DNA of 43,152 bases from Streptococcus acidominimus (GTDB taxonomy: Bacteria; Bacillota; Bacilli; Lactobacillales; Streptococcaceae). The stretch lies in contig NZ_MSJL01000019.1 in the NCBI RefSeq assembly GCF_001921825.1, forward strand, positions 1 to 43,152, written 5' to 3'. Both the position numbers and the translations under genes were made by a program. The first letter of the stretch is position 1. The number at the start of each line of letters is the position of its first letter. Below the pieces are notes generated by a model. It saw nothing but the letters and a program-made list of their open reading frames with translations. It made no database searches and was not told the DNA's origin. Positions 1-9,759 of this stretch are shown here, piece by piece.

Positions 1-135
1 CCTCTTCCACCTTATTCACCAGAATTAAATCCCATTGAGAAAGCTTGGGCAAATCTGAAGAGAGCAATCACAGAACTTTTAAAAACATGCAAAACAGTAA
101 ATGAATCTCTTTTGTACTATTTTAAAAATCAATAA
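1..135 (+). mobile_element. IS630-family transposase, C-terminal part (cut by window edge)
   Basis: Frame 1 is open from the first base to a TAA at 133-135 and encodes 44 residues. They begin PLPPYSPELNPIEKAW, the hallmark C-terminal DDE block of IS630/Tc1-type transposases, where the Glu of NPIE is the last catalytic acid. The tail continues through NLKRAITELL and ends FKNQ. The 5' part lies outside the window, so whether the element is intact cannot be said. The stop is followed at once by CTATA, which matches the ends of the miniature elements at 36886-36991 and 39705-39808, so the right end of the IS probably lies near 140. The family call is secure; activity is unknown. Confidence 0.85.
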
Positions 136-138
136 CTA

Positions 139-396
139 TAACAGTCAGGGGAGGGACTGTTAATATTTGAAAGAATAAAAACACTAGATTTGTTGGGAAT
201 TAAATTTTGGCTACGGGCTGTGCAAAAAAGAGACGTAGCTGTTCCAGTTTTATAGAGTATTAACTGGTTACAGGTATGGCTCCCTTTAGAGGAGGGAAAT
301 AGAAGTTTGCGGAGCAAGCTCTCGTTTAGTTGTAGCCCAAGTTCAATTATACAAGACGAGTTAACGAAGTAATAAAAATATAAATTAAATGACTGT
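139..396. repeat. Intergenic repeat block: three hairpin modules plus a RUP-like end
   Basis: No gene is supported between 136 and 503. The stretch holds four repeat modules found again elsewhere in the window. 139-162 is a hairpin (TAACAGTC/GACTGTTA). 224-287 is an extended imperfect palindrome (AAAGAG...CTCCCTTT) with inner arms CCAGTT (244-249) and AACTGG (262-267). 305-319 is a hairpin GTTTGC-GGA-GCAAGC after a GGGAAATAGAA-like lead. 341-396 matches the right end of the elements at 33272-33328 and 36944-36991 and ends GACTGTA. The uvrB promoter must lie between here and 504; a TAGAAT at 480-485 preceded by TGA is a weak candidate. Confidence 0.75.
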
Positions 397-503
397 ATCT
401 CCCGATAGTTGAAGCAGGTTGATTTCTTGTGTACGTTGACGATCCATATTTCCAAATCGGCTTTCTGTATGATTTGTGATAGAATAGAAGAGCGAGGTAT
501 AGT

Positions 504-2492
504 ATGATTGATCGAAAAACAACTAATCAATTTAAATTAGTATCAAAGTATCAGCCATCTGGAGATCAGCCAGAGGCGATTGAAACCTTGGTCGATAATA
601 TCGAGGGGGGCGAAAAGGCCCAGATCTTACTAGGAGCAACAGGAACAGGTAAGACCTACACCATGAGCCAAGTGATTGCTCGGGTCAACAAGCCTACTCT
701 TGTCATTGCCCACAACAAGACACTGGCGGGGCAACTGTACGGTGAATTTAAGGAATTTTTCCCTGAAAATGCGGTGGAGTATTTCGTATCCTACTATGAT
801 TATTACCAGCCAGAAGCCTATGTACCGTCAAGCGATACCTATATCGAAAAGGATAGTTCGGTCAATGATGAGATTGACAAACTCCGCCACTCAGCGACAT
901 CTGCCCTTCTCGAGCGCAATGATGTAATAGTGGTGGCTTCAGTGTCTTGTATCTACGGTTTGGGTTCGCCCAAGGAGTATGCAGATAGCGTAGTCAGCCT
1001 ACGACCGGGTCTCGAGATTTCACGGGACAAACTGCTCAATGATCTCGTTGATATCCAGTTTGAACGCAACGACATTGATTTTCAGCGGGGGCGCTTCCGT
1101 GTCCGTGGTGATGTGGTAGAGATTTTCCCAGCCAGTCGGGATGAGCATGCCTTTCGAGTGGAATTTTTCGGTGACGAAATCGATCGGATCCGAGAAATTG
1201 AGGCCTTGACAGGTCACGTTTTAGGAGAAGTGGATCACTTGGCGATTTTCCCAGCGACCCACTTTGTGACCAGTGATGACTATATGGAAACAGCCATTAG
1301 CAAGATTCAGGCAGAGTTGGCGGAACAACTGGCGATCTTTGAACAAGAGGGGAAACTTCTCGAAGCCCAGCGCCTCAAACAGCGGACAGAATATGACATT
1401 GAAATGCTACGGGAAATGGGCTACACCAATGGGGTCGAAAATTATTCTCGCCACATGGACGGGCGGAGTGAGGGTGAGCCACCTTACACCCTGCTTGACT
1501 TCTTTCCAGAAGATTTCCTAATCATGATTGATGAGAGCCACATGACAATGGGGCAAATCAAAGGGATGTATAACGGTGACCGTTCGCGTAAAGAGATGCT
1601 AGTTAATTACGGTTTCCGCCTGCCGAGTGCCTTGGATAATAGACCGCTGCGCCGTGAGGAATTTGAAAGCCATGTTCATCAAATTGTTTATGTGTCTGCG
1701 ACACCGGGAGACTATGAAGCAGAACAGACAGATACGATTGTCGAGCAGATTATCCGTCCGACAGGGCTTCTAGATCCTGAAGTTGAAGTTCGTCCTACCA
1801 TGGGACAGATGGATGACCTGCTAGGTGAGATTAACGCTCGCGTAGAAAAGGGAGAGCGAACCTTTATCACCACCTTGACCAAGAAAATGGCAGAAGATTT
1901 GACAGACTATCTCAAAGAAATGGGAGTCAAGGTCAAGTATATGCACAGTGACATCAAGACCTTGGAGCGGACAGAGATTATTCGGGATCTCCGTTTAGGC
2001 GTCTTTGATGTTCTTATCGGAATCAACCTCTTACGGGAGGGCATTGATGTGCCAGAAGTGAGCCTAGTGGCTATTCTGGATGCAGACAAGGAGGGCTTCC
2101 TGCGCAACGAACGCGGCTTGATTCAGACCATTGGACGGGCAGCCCGCAATAGCGAAGGCCACGTGATTATGTATGCAGATAAAGTCACCGACTCAATGCA
2201 GCGGGCTATGGATGAGACCGCTCGTCGTCGTCAGATTCAGATGGAATACAATGAAAAACACGGTATTATTCCGCAGACCATCAAGAAAGAAATCCGCGAC
2301 TTGATTAGCGTGACAAAAGCAGTCCTTCCGGATAAGGAAGAAAAGGTGGATATTGAAAGCCTCAACAAGCAAGAGCGCCGTGATATGGTGAAGAAATTAG
2401 AAGCGCAAATGCAGGAAGCAGCGGGTCTCTTAGACTTTGAACTAGCCGCTCAAATCCGCGATATGATTTTGGAAATAAAGGCCTTGGATTAA
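504..2492 (+). CDS. uvrB: UvrB, excinuclease ABC subunit B
   Basis: UvrB is the damage-recognition helicase-like subunit of nucleotide excision repair: it is loaded on DNA by UvrA and recruits UvrC for incision. The 662 residues are the usual streptococcal length. Visible are Walker A GATGTGKT at 44-51, the aromatic beta-hairpin region around [10 protein letters not shown], a DESH helicase motif II at 343-346, helicase motifs V/VI ([22 protein letters not shown]), and a C-terminal UVR domain ([19 protein letters not shown]) that contacts UvrC. The ATG at 504 follows a GCGAGG-like ribosome site. It is monocistronic here; a repeat-filled spacer follows. The identification is certain. Confidence 0.98.
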   Translation: MIDRKTTNQFKLVSKYQPSGDQPEAIETLVDNIEGGEKAQILLGATGTGKTYTMSQVIARVNKPTLVIAHNKTLAGQLYGEFKEFFPENAVEYFVSYYDYYQPEAYVPSSDTYIEKDSSVNDEIDKLRHSATSALLERNDVIVVASVSCIYGLGSPKEYADSVVSLRPGLEISRDKLLNDLVDIQFERNDIDFQRGRFRVRGDVVEIFPASRDEHAFRVEFFGDEIDRIREIEALTGHVLGEVDHLAIFPATHFVTSDDYMETAISKIQAELAEQLAIFEQEGKLLEAQRLKQRTEYDIEMLREMGYTNGVENYSRHMDGRSEGEPPYTLLDFFPEDFLIMIDESHMTMGQIKGMYNGDRSRKEMLVNYGFRLPSALDNRPLRREEFESHVHQIVYVSATPGDYEAEQTDTIVEQIIRPTGLLDPEVEVRPTMGQMDDLLGEINARVEKGERTFITTLTKKMAEDLTDYLKEMGVKVKYMHSDIKTLERTEIIRDLRLGVFDVLIGINLLREGIDVPEVSLVAILDADKEGFLRNERGLIQTIGRAARNSEGHVIMYADKVTDSMQRAMDETARRRQIQMEYNEKHGIIPQTIKKEIRDLISVTKAVLPDKEEKVDIESLNKQERRDMVKKLEAQMQEAAGLLDFELAAQIRDMILEIKALD

Positions 2493-2786
2493 AATAAGCC
2501 TGTCTAGGTCTAGCGCAATGCAAAAGAGAGCGCAGGGCTTCCGTTTCAGCAGCTTACAGCAAGAGCTATTTTGAAGTGAGAAATAGAAGTTTGCGGAGCA
2601 AACTCTCTGGGGCTCTGACTCGTCAGCGTGCCAGTCTAGTTGCCTTGTGCGGAACTCACTAGGAAGCAGGACTTTCTCTTCCTACCTTAGTTGCTTCAGT
2701 AGTCTAGGGAGAGGCTGGAGACAAAAGGAGTGGTACTCGTGACACCTATCCTCCTGCTTTGGTTATAAGAAAATGCTATAATAGAC
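2493..2786. repeat. Repeat-rich spacer after uvrB
   Basis: I see no gene in this stretch. 2579-2607 repeats the module also present at 295-323 and, inverted, near 33122-33152; its core is the hairpin GTTTGC-GGA-GCAAAC at 2589-2603. Around 2697-2745 a degenerate copy of the AGTCT...AGGCT hairpin is followed by a GAGT-GGT-ACTC mini-hairpin, the same order of modules as at 7730-7785. No convincing intrinsic terminator for uvrB was found. A TATAAT at 2777-2782 with an extended TGC is an alternative -10 for the next operon. Confidence 0.6.
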
Positions 2787-2815
2787 TTGACATTTAATGC
2801 GGTAACTGTCATAAT
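2787..2815 (+). promoter_or_regulatory. Sigma-A promoter of the O-acyltransferase operon
   Basis: TTGACA at 2787-2792, a 17 bp spacer and CATAAT at 2810-2815 make a near-consensus vegetative promoter. Transcription would start near 2822, leaving a leader of about 55 nt before the ATG at 2878. Confidence 0.75.
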
Positions 2816-2877
2816 AAATTGGGTACATTCAATAGTGTATCGTAGACTATTATTTAATCATTTATTGAGGCTTTAAC

Positions 2878-4371
2878 ATGCTGTTTTCAACACAAATATT
2901 TTTGTTCGTTTTCTTCCCGCTCGCTATTATGGGCTACATGTTCACAAATGCCATCCTTTCGATCAAGGGCTTGCGCCTCCTACCAAACATCCGATTGCTC
3001 AATCAGTTGTTTCTGATAGGAAGTAGCTTTGTTTTTTACATGTGGTCGTCATTCGATAATGTCTTTCGCCTATTCTTTTACATCGTTGTCGTCTATGTAA
3101 TGGGTGTATGGATTGCAACTAGCAGAGCAAAAGGTCTCTATCTGACCCTTTATCAATCTCCCACGAACCAAAAGAGGCTATATCTAAGTTTCTTTCCATT
3201 ATGGATTGGGATAGTCCTAGTGACCTTCCCCTTGATTTATTTCAATTATTCCAATTTTCTGATTCAGTCTTGGAACAGTCTATTCGGTGATCAGCTTCCC
3301 TTTAAGTCCTTGCTGGCTCCTTTAGGAATATCTTTCATTACTTTTTCTAGTATTTCCTATTTGACAGATATATACAGAGGACAGGCAACAGCAGGGAGTT
3401 TTCTGGACTGTCTTTTGTACCTTTCCTTTTTCCCAAAAGTAATTTCGGGGCCGACTATTTTATGGAAAGAGTTTCAAGGGCAGATTGGACAGAGTCGCAT
3501 GTCCTTGACCTCCATTACCGAAGGTCTTAATCGGATCATGATTGGCTTTGCTAAAAAAGTTATACTAGCAGATACTTTCGGTGCTTGCTTGGCTCAAATT
3601 TCTATTCATTCCATGGATCAGCTGACAGCATTTGGCACCCTCTTGCTCTACATGCTGCAAATTTATTACGATTTTGCGGGCTATTCTGATATTGCCATTG
3701 GTCTCGTTAAACTCTTCGGCTTTGAATGTAAAGAGAATTTCAACTTCCCTTATCGCTCCCTATCCATTTCTGAATTTTGGAGACGTTGGCATATTTCATT
3801 AGGAACATGGTTTAAGGAGTACATCTACATTTCACTAGGTGGAAGCCGTAAGGGGCAGCAAAGAACGCTCTACAATCTAGCCATTGTCTTTGCTGTTACC
3901 GGTATTTGGCATGGAGCGGGCTGGAACTACATTCTCTGGGGAGGCATCAATGCCCTGTTTGTAGTCATTGAGCGCCTTACTCACGATCATAAGTATGTCC
4001 AAAAAGCGCCAGCTGCGGTCAAATACATTGTGACAATGGTCATCATTCTCCTTTCGTGGCAATTCTTCAGATTTCAAAATCTTTCTGATGTCGCAACGGT
4101 TTTGAAAGCGGTCGTTGGAAAGGGAGTGAGTCAGCCAATCGCTTATACATGGCAGTATTACTACGACTTCAAGATTATTTCACTTACTGTGATCGGTATA
4201 GTAGGTGCAACTTTATTGGGCTCTGAGAAAGTGAAAAAATCTTACACAGCTCTTCGTTCTACAACCGTTGGTTATTTACTTCAAGAGTGCATCTTACTTG
4301 CTATTTTTATCGTGGCTATCCTATTCATGATAAATTCTACTTATAGTCCATTTATCTATTTCCAATATTAA
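2878..4371 (+). CDS. MBOAT-family membrane O-acyltransferase (AlgI/DltB-like)
   Basis: A 497-residue polytopic membrane protein of the MBOAT family, which moves acyl groups, usually acetyl, across the membrane onto surface polymers. The family-typical block FNFPYRSLSISEFWRRWH is followed by WFKEYIYISLGG and then GIWHGAGWNYILWGG, whose His345 is the presumed catalytic histidine. About ten hydrophobic segments are visible, starting right at the N-terminus (FLFVFFPLAIMGY). GAGG at 2867-2870 serves the ATG. The gene is followed 17 bp later by an SGNH-type partner, the arrangement of AlgI with AlgJ/AlgX and of PatA with PatB. This is not dltB: the dltA, dltC and dltD genes are absent and the partner is of a different type. 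The substrate is unknown; the adjacent capsule locus makes a surface glycan the likely target (inference). Confidence 0.9.
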   Translation: MLFSTQIFLFVFFPLAIMGYMFTNAILSIKGLRLLPNIRLLNQLFLIGSSFVFYMWSSFDNVFRLFFYIVVVYVMGVWIATSRAKGLYLTLYQSPTNQKRLYLSFFPLWIGIVLVTFPLIYFNYSNFLIQSWNSLFGDQLPFKSLLAPLGISFITFSSISYLTDIYRGQATAGSFLDCLLYLSFFPKVISGPTILWKEFQGQIGQSRMSLTSITEGLNRIMIGFAKKVILADTFGACLAQISIHSMDQLTAFGTLLLYMLQIYYDFAGYSDIAIGLVKLFGFECKENFNFPYRSLSISEFWRRWHISLGTWFKEYIYISLGGSRKGQQRTLYNLAIVFAVTGIWHGAGWNYILWGGINALFVVIERLTHDHKYVQKAPAAVKYIVTMVIILLSWQFFRFQNLSDVATVLKAVVGKGVSQPIAYTWQYYYDFKIISLTVIGIVGATLLGSEKVKKSYTALRSTTVGYLLQECILLAIFIVAILFMINSTYSPFIYFQY

Positions 4372-4388
4372 AAGAAGCGGAGATATTG

Positions 4389-5807
4389 ATGAAAATTATA
4401 AAAATTCTGACGATCATTGTATTCTCACTCATCATACTCATCCCGGTCGTCACCTTTCGTTCGGCTCCCCATATCTCCTCCGAGATTGATAACCGAATGT
4501 TAGCTGAAAATTCATTTTCACAAGAATTACTGAAAGATAGTGAAGCAGATCTTACCCATAATATAGAAGAATATGTAAATGACCGAATTGGTTTTCGCGA
4601 TGAAATGATTTTAGCCTATACGATTTTGAATGATGGCTTGTTTGGGAAAATGGTTCATCCAAGCTATCGATATGGAAAAGAAGGCTATGTCTTTGGCGCT
4701 GGTCTGACGACACCTGCCTATCAATATGATGACTACCATGAGCAGTTCGCCAACATGGTGAAAAGTATTCAAGAGTACTGTGAAGAAAGAAACATTCCTT
4801 TCTTATTTGTCTTAAATCCAGCCAAACCTGCTGTATTACCAGAATACATTCCTGCTGGTATTGACTATAATCGCGATTGGGTAGAAAATTTTCTGGCTGC
4901 TCTTGATCAGCGAAAGGTTTGCTATGTAGACAATACTATCACTCTGCGGAAAGAAACGGAACGAGGCAATGTCGTCTTCAATCAAAAATATGACGCCAAT
5001 CATTGGAATGACCTAGGGGCTTTCTATGGAACGAACGCTATTTTATCTGAAGTAAAACAGGACTTTCCGAGTGTACAGATGAATCAACTGAAAGATTTTG
5101 AAGTATCCAGTCAGTTGGAAAGCTCCTTACCTGTTTCGCAATTTCCTATCCATGAATCGGTTCCGATTATTCGGCTCCCTATCCAAGATATTGTAACAAG
5201 TAAAACAGAACTGTTCAAAGATGAGTTACAGTTAGATCCGGCTTATCAGGCTTTTGCCTACTATCAAAATCTATCACACAGTAACAAAGAGTTTCCACGG
5301 GTTCTCATGTTTCAGGGGAGCTATATGAATAAATTCGGCTATAAATATCTAGCGAATGCTTTCGGTGAATATATCGCTGTTCATGATTATCAAAATATTT
5401 TGAACTTTCCTTATTACTACAATATCTTTAGGCCAGATATGGTGATTCTGGAAGTTGCTGAATATACATTCTCAAACGACTACTTCCAGTATGATAAGAT
5501 GAAACAATTAGCTATGAATCCGCCACTTTCTTCTATTAGCTATACAGATGCGTCTACAACAAGATTGCCCTTGCCTACCAATGACATCAGGATAGAGAAA
5601 GGAAAGGCCTTGGCGAAGATTGACTGGCAGACAAATCCTACATATCAGCATGTCTGGTTCATGCTAGATGAACAAGTATACGACATGGAGCGAGTAGACA
5701 ATGGCTATACAGTGACACTTCTTTCTGAAAATATTTCAGAAAATCCCAAAATAGAATTGATAGCCCAAGATGATCAATATATTGTCTGGTACAGTAATGG
5801 ACACTAG
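4389..5807 (+). CDS. AlgX/AlgJ-like SGNH (DHHW-type) protein, partner of the MBOAT acyltransferase
   Basis: A 472-residue extracytoplasmic protein with one N-terminal membrane anchor (ILTIIVFSLIILIPVV). It fits the AlgX/AlgJ-like or DHHW family, the periplasmic or extracellular half of polysaccharide O-acetylation machines. Visible are FLFVLNPAKPAVLPEYIP near 130-150, a D202-A-N-H205-W motif matching the family Asp-x-x-His-Trp, and a FQGSYMNKFG block whose Ser311 could be the SGNH nucleophile. The start is taken at the ATG at 4389, six bases after CGGAG; a TTG at 4386 is also in frame. With the MBOAT gene 17 bp upstream it forms a two-gene operon. Which polymer is acetylated cannot be read from sequence. 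Confidence 0.82.
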   Translation: MKIIKILTIIVFSLIILIPVVTFRSAPHISSEIDNRMLAENSFSQELLKDSEADLTHNIEEYVNDRIGFRDEMILAYTILNDGLFGKMVHPSYRYGKEGYVFGAGLTTPAYQYDDYHEQFANMVKSIQEYCEERNIPFLFVLNPAKPAVLPEYIPAGIDYNRDWVENFLAALDQRKVCYVDNTITLRKETERGNVVFNQKYDANHWNDLGAFYGTNAILSEVKQDFPSVQMNQLKDFEVSSQLESSLPVSQFPIHESVPIIRLPIQDIVTSKTELFKDELQLDPAYQAFAYYQNLSHSNKEFPRVLMFQGSYMNKFGYKYLANAFGEYIAVHDYQNILNFPYYYNIFRPDMVILEVAEYTFSNDYFQYDKMKQLAMNPPLSSISYTDASTTRLPLPTNDIRIEKGKALAKIDWQTNPTYQHVWFMLDEQVYDMERVDNGYTVTLLSENISENPKIELIAQDDQYIVWYSNGH

Positions 5808-5967
5808 GATAGCCTCTTTAGGAGAGGAAGTCCTATGAAAGAAGTTTTCGGATCTCTCTGTGAGGCATTGGTATAAAATAAGCAGTAAATAGTGGCAAAC
5901 CACGGTAAAATATGATAAAATACAAAAGGTTTCAATAGCAATTAAGGAAAACCCCTTGTTTTGTAGA

Positions 5968-5994
5968 TGGACAAAAGAAAAAATGTGCTATACT
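5968..5994 (+). promoter_or_regulatory. Probable promoter of the LCP gene
   Basis: TATACT at 5989-5994 with an extended TG (TGC just upstream) forms a good -10. The best -35 is TGGACA at 5968-5973, with a short 15 bp spacer that the extended -10 could compensate. It lies about 40 bp before the ATG at 6031. I see nothing else in the 223 bp spacer except AT-rich sequence and a weak CCTCT/AGAGG dyad near 5813-5827. Confidence 0.5.
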
Positions 5995-6030
5995 GAATAG
6001 TAGTGATAAGACCAGTTTGGAGGTAAAAAA

Positions 6031-7488
6031 ATGGAACAGCGTTCGCGAAGAACAACAAGATACAAAGAAAAACAGCAGGGTGGAAAACTTAGCATAGTGA
6101 ATCGTGTGCTTGCAGCGATTTTCACGGTCATGACGGTGCTTATTTTGTTTGCAATTTATCGTTACCATCTACTGGCTTTTCGCAATTTGAATATCATAGT
6201 GCCGGCTATTTTAGGTTTTGCTGTCTTGCTATTGGGTGGACTATCCCTTAAAAAGAAAGCCCCACGCTTCACATTGATATTTTTGATTCTATCTATTCTA
6301 ATGAGCGGGACAATCTTGTTTGCGATCCGAGAAGTAACGAGCTTCTCTGATAAGCTCAATTCAACTGCTAAATATTCAGAATATGAAATGAGTGTCATTG
6401 TACTTGCGGATAGTGACATTACCGATATTAGTCAGGTAACGAATGTCCTAGCACCGACTGGAACAGATGCTGAAAATATTACCAAGCTAACAGAAAGTCT
6501 CCAGAAAGAGAAGCAAGTATCTCTGACAGTAGACGCTGCCCCATCTTATTTAGCAGCCTATCAAGCATTGATGAATAAAGAGGCAAAAGCGATTGTTTTA
6601 AACAGTGTCTTTGAGGACATTATCGCAGATTATGATGCTTCAAAAATAAAAAAACTGTACACCTTTAAAGTGAGCAAAAAGGTAGAAAGCGTCCAAGGTA
6701 CAGAGATTAGTGGTGACGCGTTCAATATTTATGTCAGTGGTATTGATACTTACGGTCCCATTTCTTCTGTTTCTCGTTCAGATGTTAACATCATTATGAC
6801 AGTTAACCTCAAGACCAAGAAGGTCTTGTTGACAACCACCCCGCGTGATGCCTATGTTCCAATCGCAGATGGTGGCAATAATCAGAATGACAAGCTGACA
6901 CATGCAGGTATCTATGGAGTTGAAGCCTCCATTCATACGCTTGAAAATCTCTATGACATTAAGACAAACTATTATGTTCGTTTGAACTTTACCTCCTTTC
7001 TAAAACTCATTGACGTGGTTGGAGGAGTAGATGTTACCAATGACCAAGAATTTACAGGCTATGATGGCACATTCTTCCCAGTGGGAGAAGTACATCTCAA
7101 TTCTAATCAAGCATTGGAATTTGTACGCGAGCGCTATTCTTTACAAGGTGGCGATAATGATCGCGGTAAGAACCAAGAGAAGGTGATTGCAGGCTTGATT
7201 AAGAAATTAAGTTCACCAGCCGTCTTGAAAAACTACAATGAGATTCTAAACGGTATTCAAGATTCTGTTCAAACCAATATGAGTCTTGAAACCATGGTTA
7301 CCTTAATCAATGGTCAATTGGAATCTGGCGGAAGTTACAACGTCACTTCTCAAGCTTTAACTGGAACGGGTGTTATGGGCTTGCCTTCTTATGCCATGCC
7401 TGATGCGACCCTCTACATGATGGAAGTTGATCAGGAAAGTTTGAATGCAGCCAAGGCAGCTATTCAAGACGTGATGGCAGGCAACTAG
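6031..7488 (+). CDS. LCP-family (LytR-CpsA-Psr) glycopolymer attachment protein, CpsA/Wzg type
   Basis: A 485-residue membrane protein of the LytR-CpsA-Psr family; such enzymes transfer capsule or wall polymers from undecaprenyl carriers to peptidoglycan. Three hydrophobic segments occupy roughly residues 22-100. Next comes the accessory domain typical of capsule-locus CpsA (about 105-220), then the LCP catalytic domain with TTPRD (R272, D273), KLTHAGIYG and EFVRERYS, whose arginines bind the pyrophosphate. GGAGG at 6018-6022 precedes the ATG. In most streptococcal capsule loci this gene is first and is followed by wzh, wzd and wze; none of these follows here. A 466 bp repeat-rich spacer separates it from the sugar genes. 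Confidence 0.92.
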   Translation: MEQRSRRTTRYKEKQQGGKLSIVNRVLAAIFTVMTVLILFAIYRYHLLAFRNLNIIVPAILGFAVLLLGGLSLKKKAPRFTLIFLILSILMSGTILFAIREVTSFSDKLNSTAKYSEYEMSVIVLADSDITDISQVTNVLAPTGTDAENITKLTESLQKEKQVSLTVDAAPSYLAAYQALMNKEAKAIVLNSVFEDIIADYDASKIKKLYTFKVSKKVESVQGTEISGDAFNIYVSGIDTYGPISSVSRSDVNIIMTVNLKTKKVLLTTTPRDAYVPIADGGNNQNDKLTHAGIYGVEASIHTLENLYDIKTNYYVRLNFTSFLKLIDVVGGVDVTNDQEFTGYDGTFFPVGEVHLNSNQALEFVRERYSLQGGDNDRGKNQEKVIAGLIKKLSSPAVLKNYNEILNGIQDSVQTNMSLETMVTLINGQLESGGSYNVTSQALTGTGVMGLPSYAMPDATLYMMEVDQESLNAAKAAIQDVMAGN

Positions 7489-7523
7489 ATACTAGGTGTG
7501 TGAGCAGATAGATGGATGTTCAA

Positions 7524-7562
7524 GTTAGACTTTCCCTTCTTTTAATAGCGGGAAAGTTTAAC
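7524..7562 (+). terminator. Hairpin after the LCP gene, possible attenuator or weak terminator
   Basis: The arms 7524-7536 and 7550-7562 (core ACTTTCCC/GGGAAAGT, outer GTTA/TAAC, one mismatch) enclose a 13-nt loop. No U-tract follows, so it is not a standard intrinsic terminator. It sits 35 bp after the LCP stop and could lower readthrough into the capsule operon or protect the 3' end. Confidence 0.45.
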
Positions 7563-7651
7563 TCGTTATATGTAGAAAGCAATGAATGCATCTCTCCAAG
7601 GTGAAAATTGAAAGCGATTCATTTAAAAGTAAGGAAATCGACCAGACCTAC

Positions 7652-7901
7652 TATGGCTCCCTTTAGGGATAAATCTCATTGGGTGCAATACACCCTGCTT
7701 CAGTTGCCTATTTTGTCTAGGAGTTGCTTCCACAGTCTGGGAATAGATTGTGGAAGGTGGGAAATAACACGAGTGCAACTCGTGTCAAACGCCCTGTATC
7801 TTGTTTAATTGAACTCGGGCTACAACTCACTGACAAAAAGATCAATCTCATTGGGTGCAAGCCACCCTGCTTCAATTGCCTATTTTGTCTAGGAGTTGCT
7901 T
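7652..7901. repeat. Mosaic repeats with a 58 bp direct repeat between the LCP gene and the capsule genes
   Basis: 7672-7729 and 7844-7901 are near-identical 58 bp direct repeats. Each contains a GGGTG/CACCC hairpin with a different loop (CAATA and CAAGC). Between them lie the hairpin CCACAGTCT...AGATTGTGG (7730-7753), the lead GGTGGGAAATA, the hairpin ACACGAG-TGCAA-CTCGTGT (7767-7785), and an inverted copy of the TTGAACTCGGGCTA-type motif near 7806-7822. 7652-7665 carries the ATGGCTCCCTTTAG edge of another module. No gene is supported in 7489-7954, and no clear promoter for the capsule operon was recognised here. Confidence 0.75.
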
Positions 7902-7954
7902 AACGCCCTCGTATCTTTGTGAATGTCCTGAAACTGTAAGAGGGGGAATACAAA

Positions 7955-9757
7955 TTGACACGTGGTCAAAAACGTTTTATTTTAATTATGGTAGATGCCC
8001 TAATTATCTATATGAGTGGTTTTATCACCCAGTTTTTCCTAGATAATTATATCGATCTATCTTTACAACGAATGTTGGTGTTCTTGACGGCGATTTGGTT
8101 GGTCTATCTTATATGTGGTTATGCGACACATGTCTATTCCATCCTAAATCGTTTTACAGATTACATTGCACTCTGGCAGATGGCAAAGAATCTCTTGTTG
8201 AGCTATGTCGTTTCAGTAGTTGTTATCTTTAGTCAAAGAATTGTCTTTAGCTATCGCTTTATTTTGCTTAGCTATATTTTTTCTCTATTACTAATTGGTG
8301 CTTCACGGTTGATCTGGCGGATGACTTATGAATTTAAGGATATGAATCTATTAGGTCACAAGTCCGCCAAGGCTAAAAGAACACTGGTGGTCGGAGCAGG
8401 ACAGGGGGCTGATTTATTCTTAAAAACAGCCATTCGTTCCTTTAAAGATATGGATGTTATCGGTATTGTCGATAAAGATCCAGTCAAGTGGCAAACCCTA
8501 CTACATGGTGTTCGTGTACTCGGTTCAGAGGAACGAATCCCAGAGATTGTCAAGAATTATGAAATCGAGCAAATCGTGATCGCCATTCCATCCTTGAATT
8601 CGGACGAATATGCACGGGTCTACGATATTTGTAAACAAACAAGGGTCAAGGTTTATTCTATTCCGAAACAGGAGGATATTCTATCGGGTCAAGTGAGCGT
8701 CAGCAAATTGCGTGAAATTGATATTGTTGATTTGCTGGGACGTCAAGAAGTCGAGCTGGATCAATCCAGTCTTTACTCCAATATTCAGGGCAAAACGATC
8801 TTGGTGACAGGAGCAGGAGGCTCGATTGGTTCAGAGCTCTGCCGTCAGCTGATTCGTTTTTCGCCTGCAAGAATGTTGCTTCTGGGACATGGAGAAAATT
8901 CCATCTACCTCATCCATAAAGAATTGTCAATGAGCTACCGGAATAATATTGAAATCATTCCTATTATTGCAGATATTCAGGATAGGGAGCGGATTTTCCA
9001 AATTATGGCGCAGTATCACCCAGACAGGGTCTATCATGCGGCAGCGCATAAGCATGTACCCTTGATGGAGTATAATCCCAAAGAAGCTGTTAAGAATAAT
9101 ATTTACGGGACAAAGAATGTGGCGGAAGCAGCCAAGGAATACGGTGTTGAAAAATTTGTCATGATTTCAACAGACAAGGCTGTGAATCCACCCAATATCA
9201 TGGGAGCAACCAAACGAGTGGCAGAAATGATCGTCACCAGTCTTAACGAGCCTGGCAAAACCAGCTTTGCTGCTGTTCGTTTTGGGAATGTCTTGGGAAG
9301 CCGTGGTAGCGTTGTACCACTGTTTAAAGAACAAATTGCCAAGGGCGGTCCAGTAACGGTGACCGATTTTCGCATGACCCGCTTTTTCATGACCATTCCA
9401 GAAGCTAGTCGCTTGGTCATTCAGGCAGGAGCCTTGATGAGCGGTGGGGAAATTTTCATTTTAGACATGGGAGAGCCTGTTAAAATTCTCGACCTTGCTA
9501 AAAAGATTATCTCGCTCAGCGGTTATTCAGAAGAAGAGATTGGCATTGTTGAAAGTGGTATTCGACCAGGAGAAAAGCTATATGAGGAGCTTCTAGCGAC
9601 CAAGGAACGCACGACAGAGCAAATCTATGAAAAGATTTTTGTGGGACGTGTCGCCTATCGAAAACCAGAAGAAATTGAAGAATTTATCAGCACCTTGTTG
9701 GATGATGATTCTGAAACGCTAAAAAACAGATTGCTAGAATTTGCAAAACAGGAGTAA
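7955..9757 (+). CDS. Membrane UDP-N-acetylhexosamine 4,6-dehydratase, PglF/CapD type
   Basis: 600 residues: four N-terminal membrane helices (about 8-120), a CoA-binding-like Rossmann domain (LVVGAGQGADLFL), then a short-chain dehydrogenase domain with GAGGSIG at 286-292 and STDKAVNPPNIMGATK. The usual YxxxK is replaced by M416-x-x-x-K420, as in PglF-type enzymes. These inverting or retaining dehydratases turn UDP-GlcNAc into a 4-keto-6-deoxy sugar, the first step to UDP-bacillosamine or AAT-type sugars. The TTG start at 7955 is chosen because AGGGGG ends 7 bp upstream and MTRGQKRF is a typical N-terminus. It is the first gene of the dense capsule operon; the transferase gene follows after 2 bp. 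Confidence 0.9.
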   Translation: MTRGQKRFILIMVDALIIYMSGFITQFFLDNYIDLSLQRMLVFLTAIWLVYLICGYATHVYSILNRFTDYIALWQMAKNLLLSYVVSVVVIFSQRIVFSYRFILLSYIFSLLLIGASRLIWRMTYEFKDMNLLGHKSAKAKRTLVVGAGQGADLFLKTAIRSFKDMDVIGIVDKDPVKWQTLLHGVRVLGSEERIPEIVKNYEIEQIVIAIPSLNSDEYARVYDICKQTRVKVYSIPKQEDILSGQVSVSKLREIDIVDLLGRQEVELDQSSLYSNIQGKTILVTGAGGSIGSELCRQLIRFSPARMLLLGHGENSIYLIHKELSMSYRNNIEIIPIIADIQDRERIFQIMAQYHPDRVYHAAAHKHVPLMEYNPKEAVKNNIYGTKNVAEAAKEYGVEKFVMISTDKAVNPPNIMGATKRVAEMIVTSLNEPGKTSFAAVRFGNVLGSRGSVVPLFKEQIAKGGPVTVTDFRMTRFFMTIPEASRLVIQAGALMSGGEIFILDMGEPVKILDLAKKIISLSGYSEEEIGIVESGIRPGEKLYEELLATKERTTEQIYEKIFVGRVAYRKPEEIEEFISTLLDDDSETLKNRLLEFAKQE

Positions 9758-9759
9758 GA

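Noticed and set aside
2878..5807. dltB/dltD pair for teichoic acid D-alanylation
   Set aside because: No dltA or dltC nearby, and the second protein has a DHHW-type motif, not the DltD pattern.
7608..8046. Short open frames before the capsule genes
   Set aside because: They lie entirely within the intergenic repeats or overlap the dehydratase start, have no ribosome sites, and encode low-quality sequence repeated at other repeat sites.
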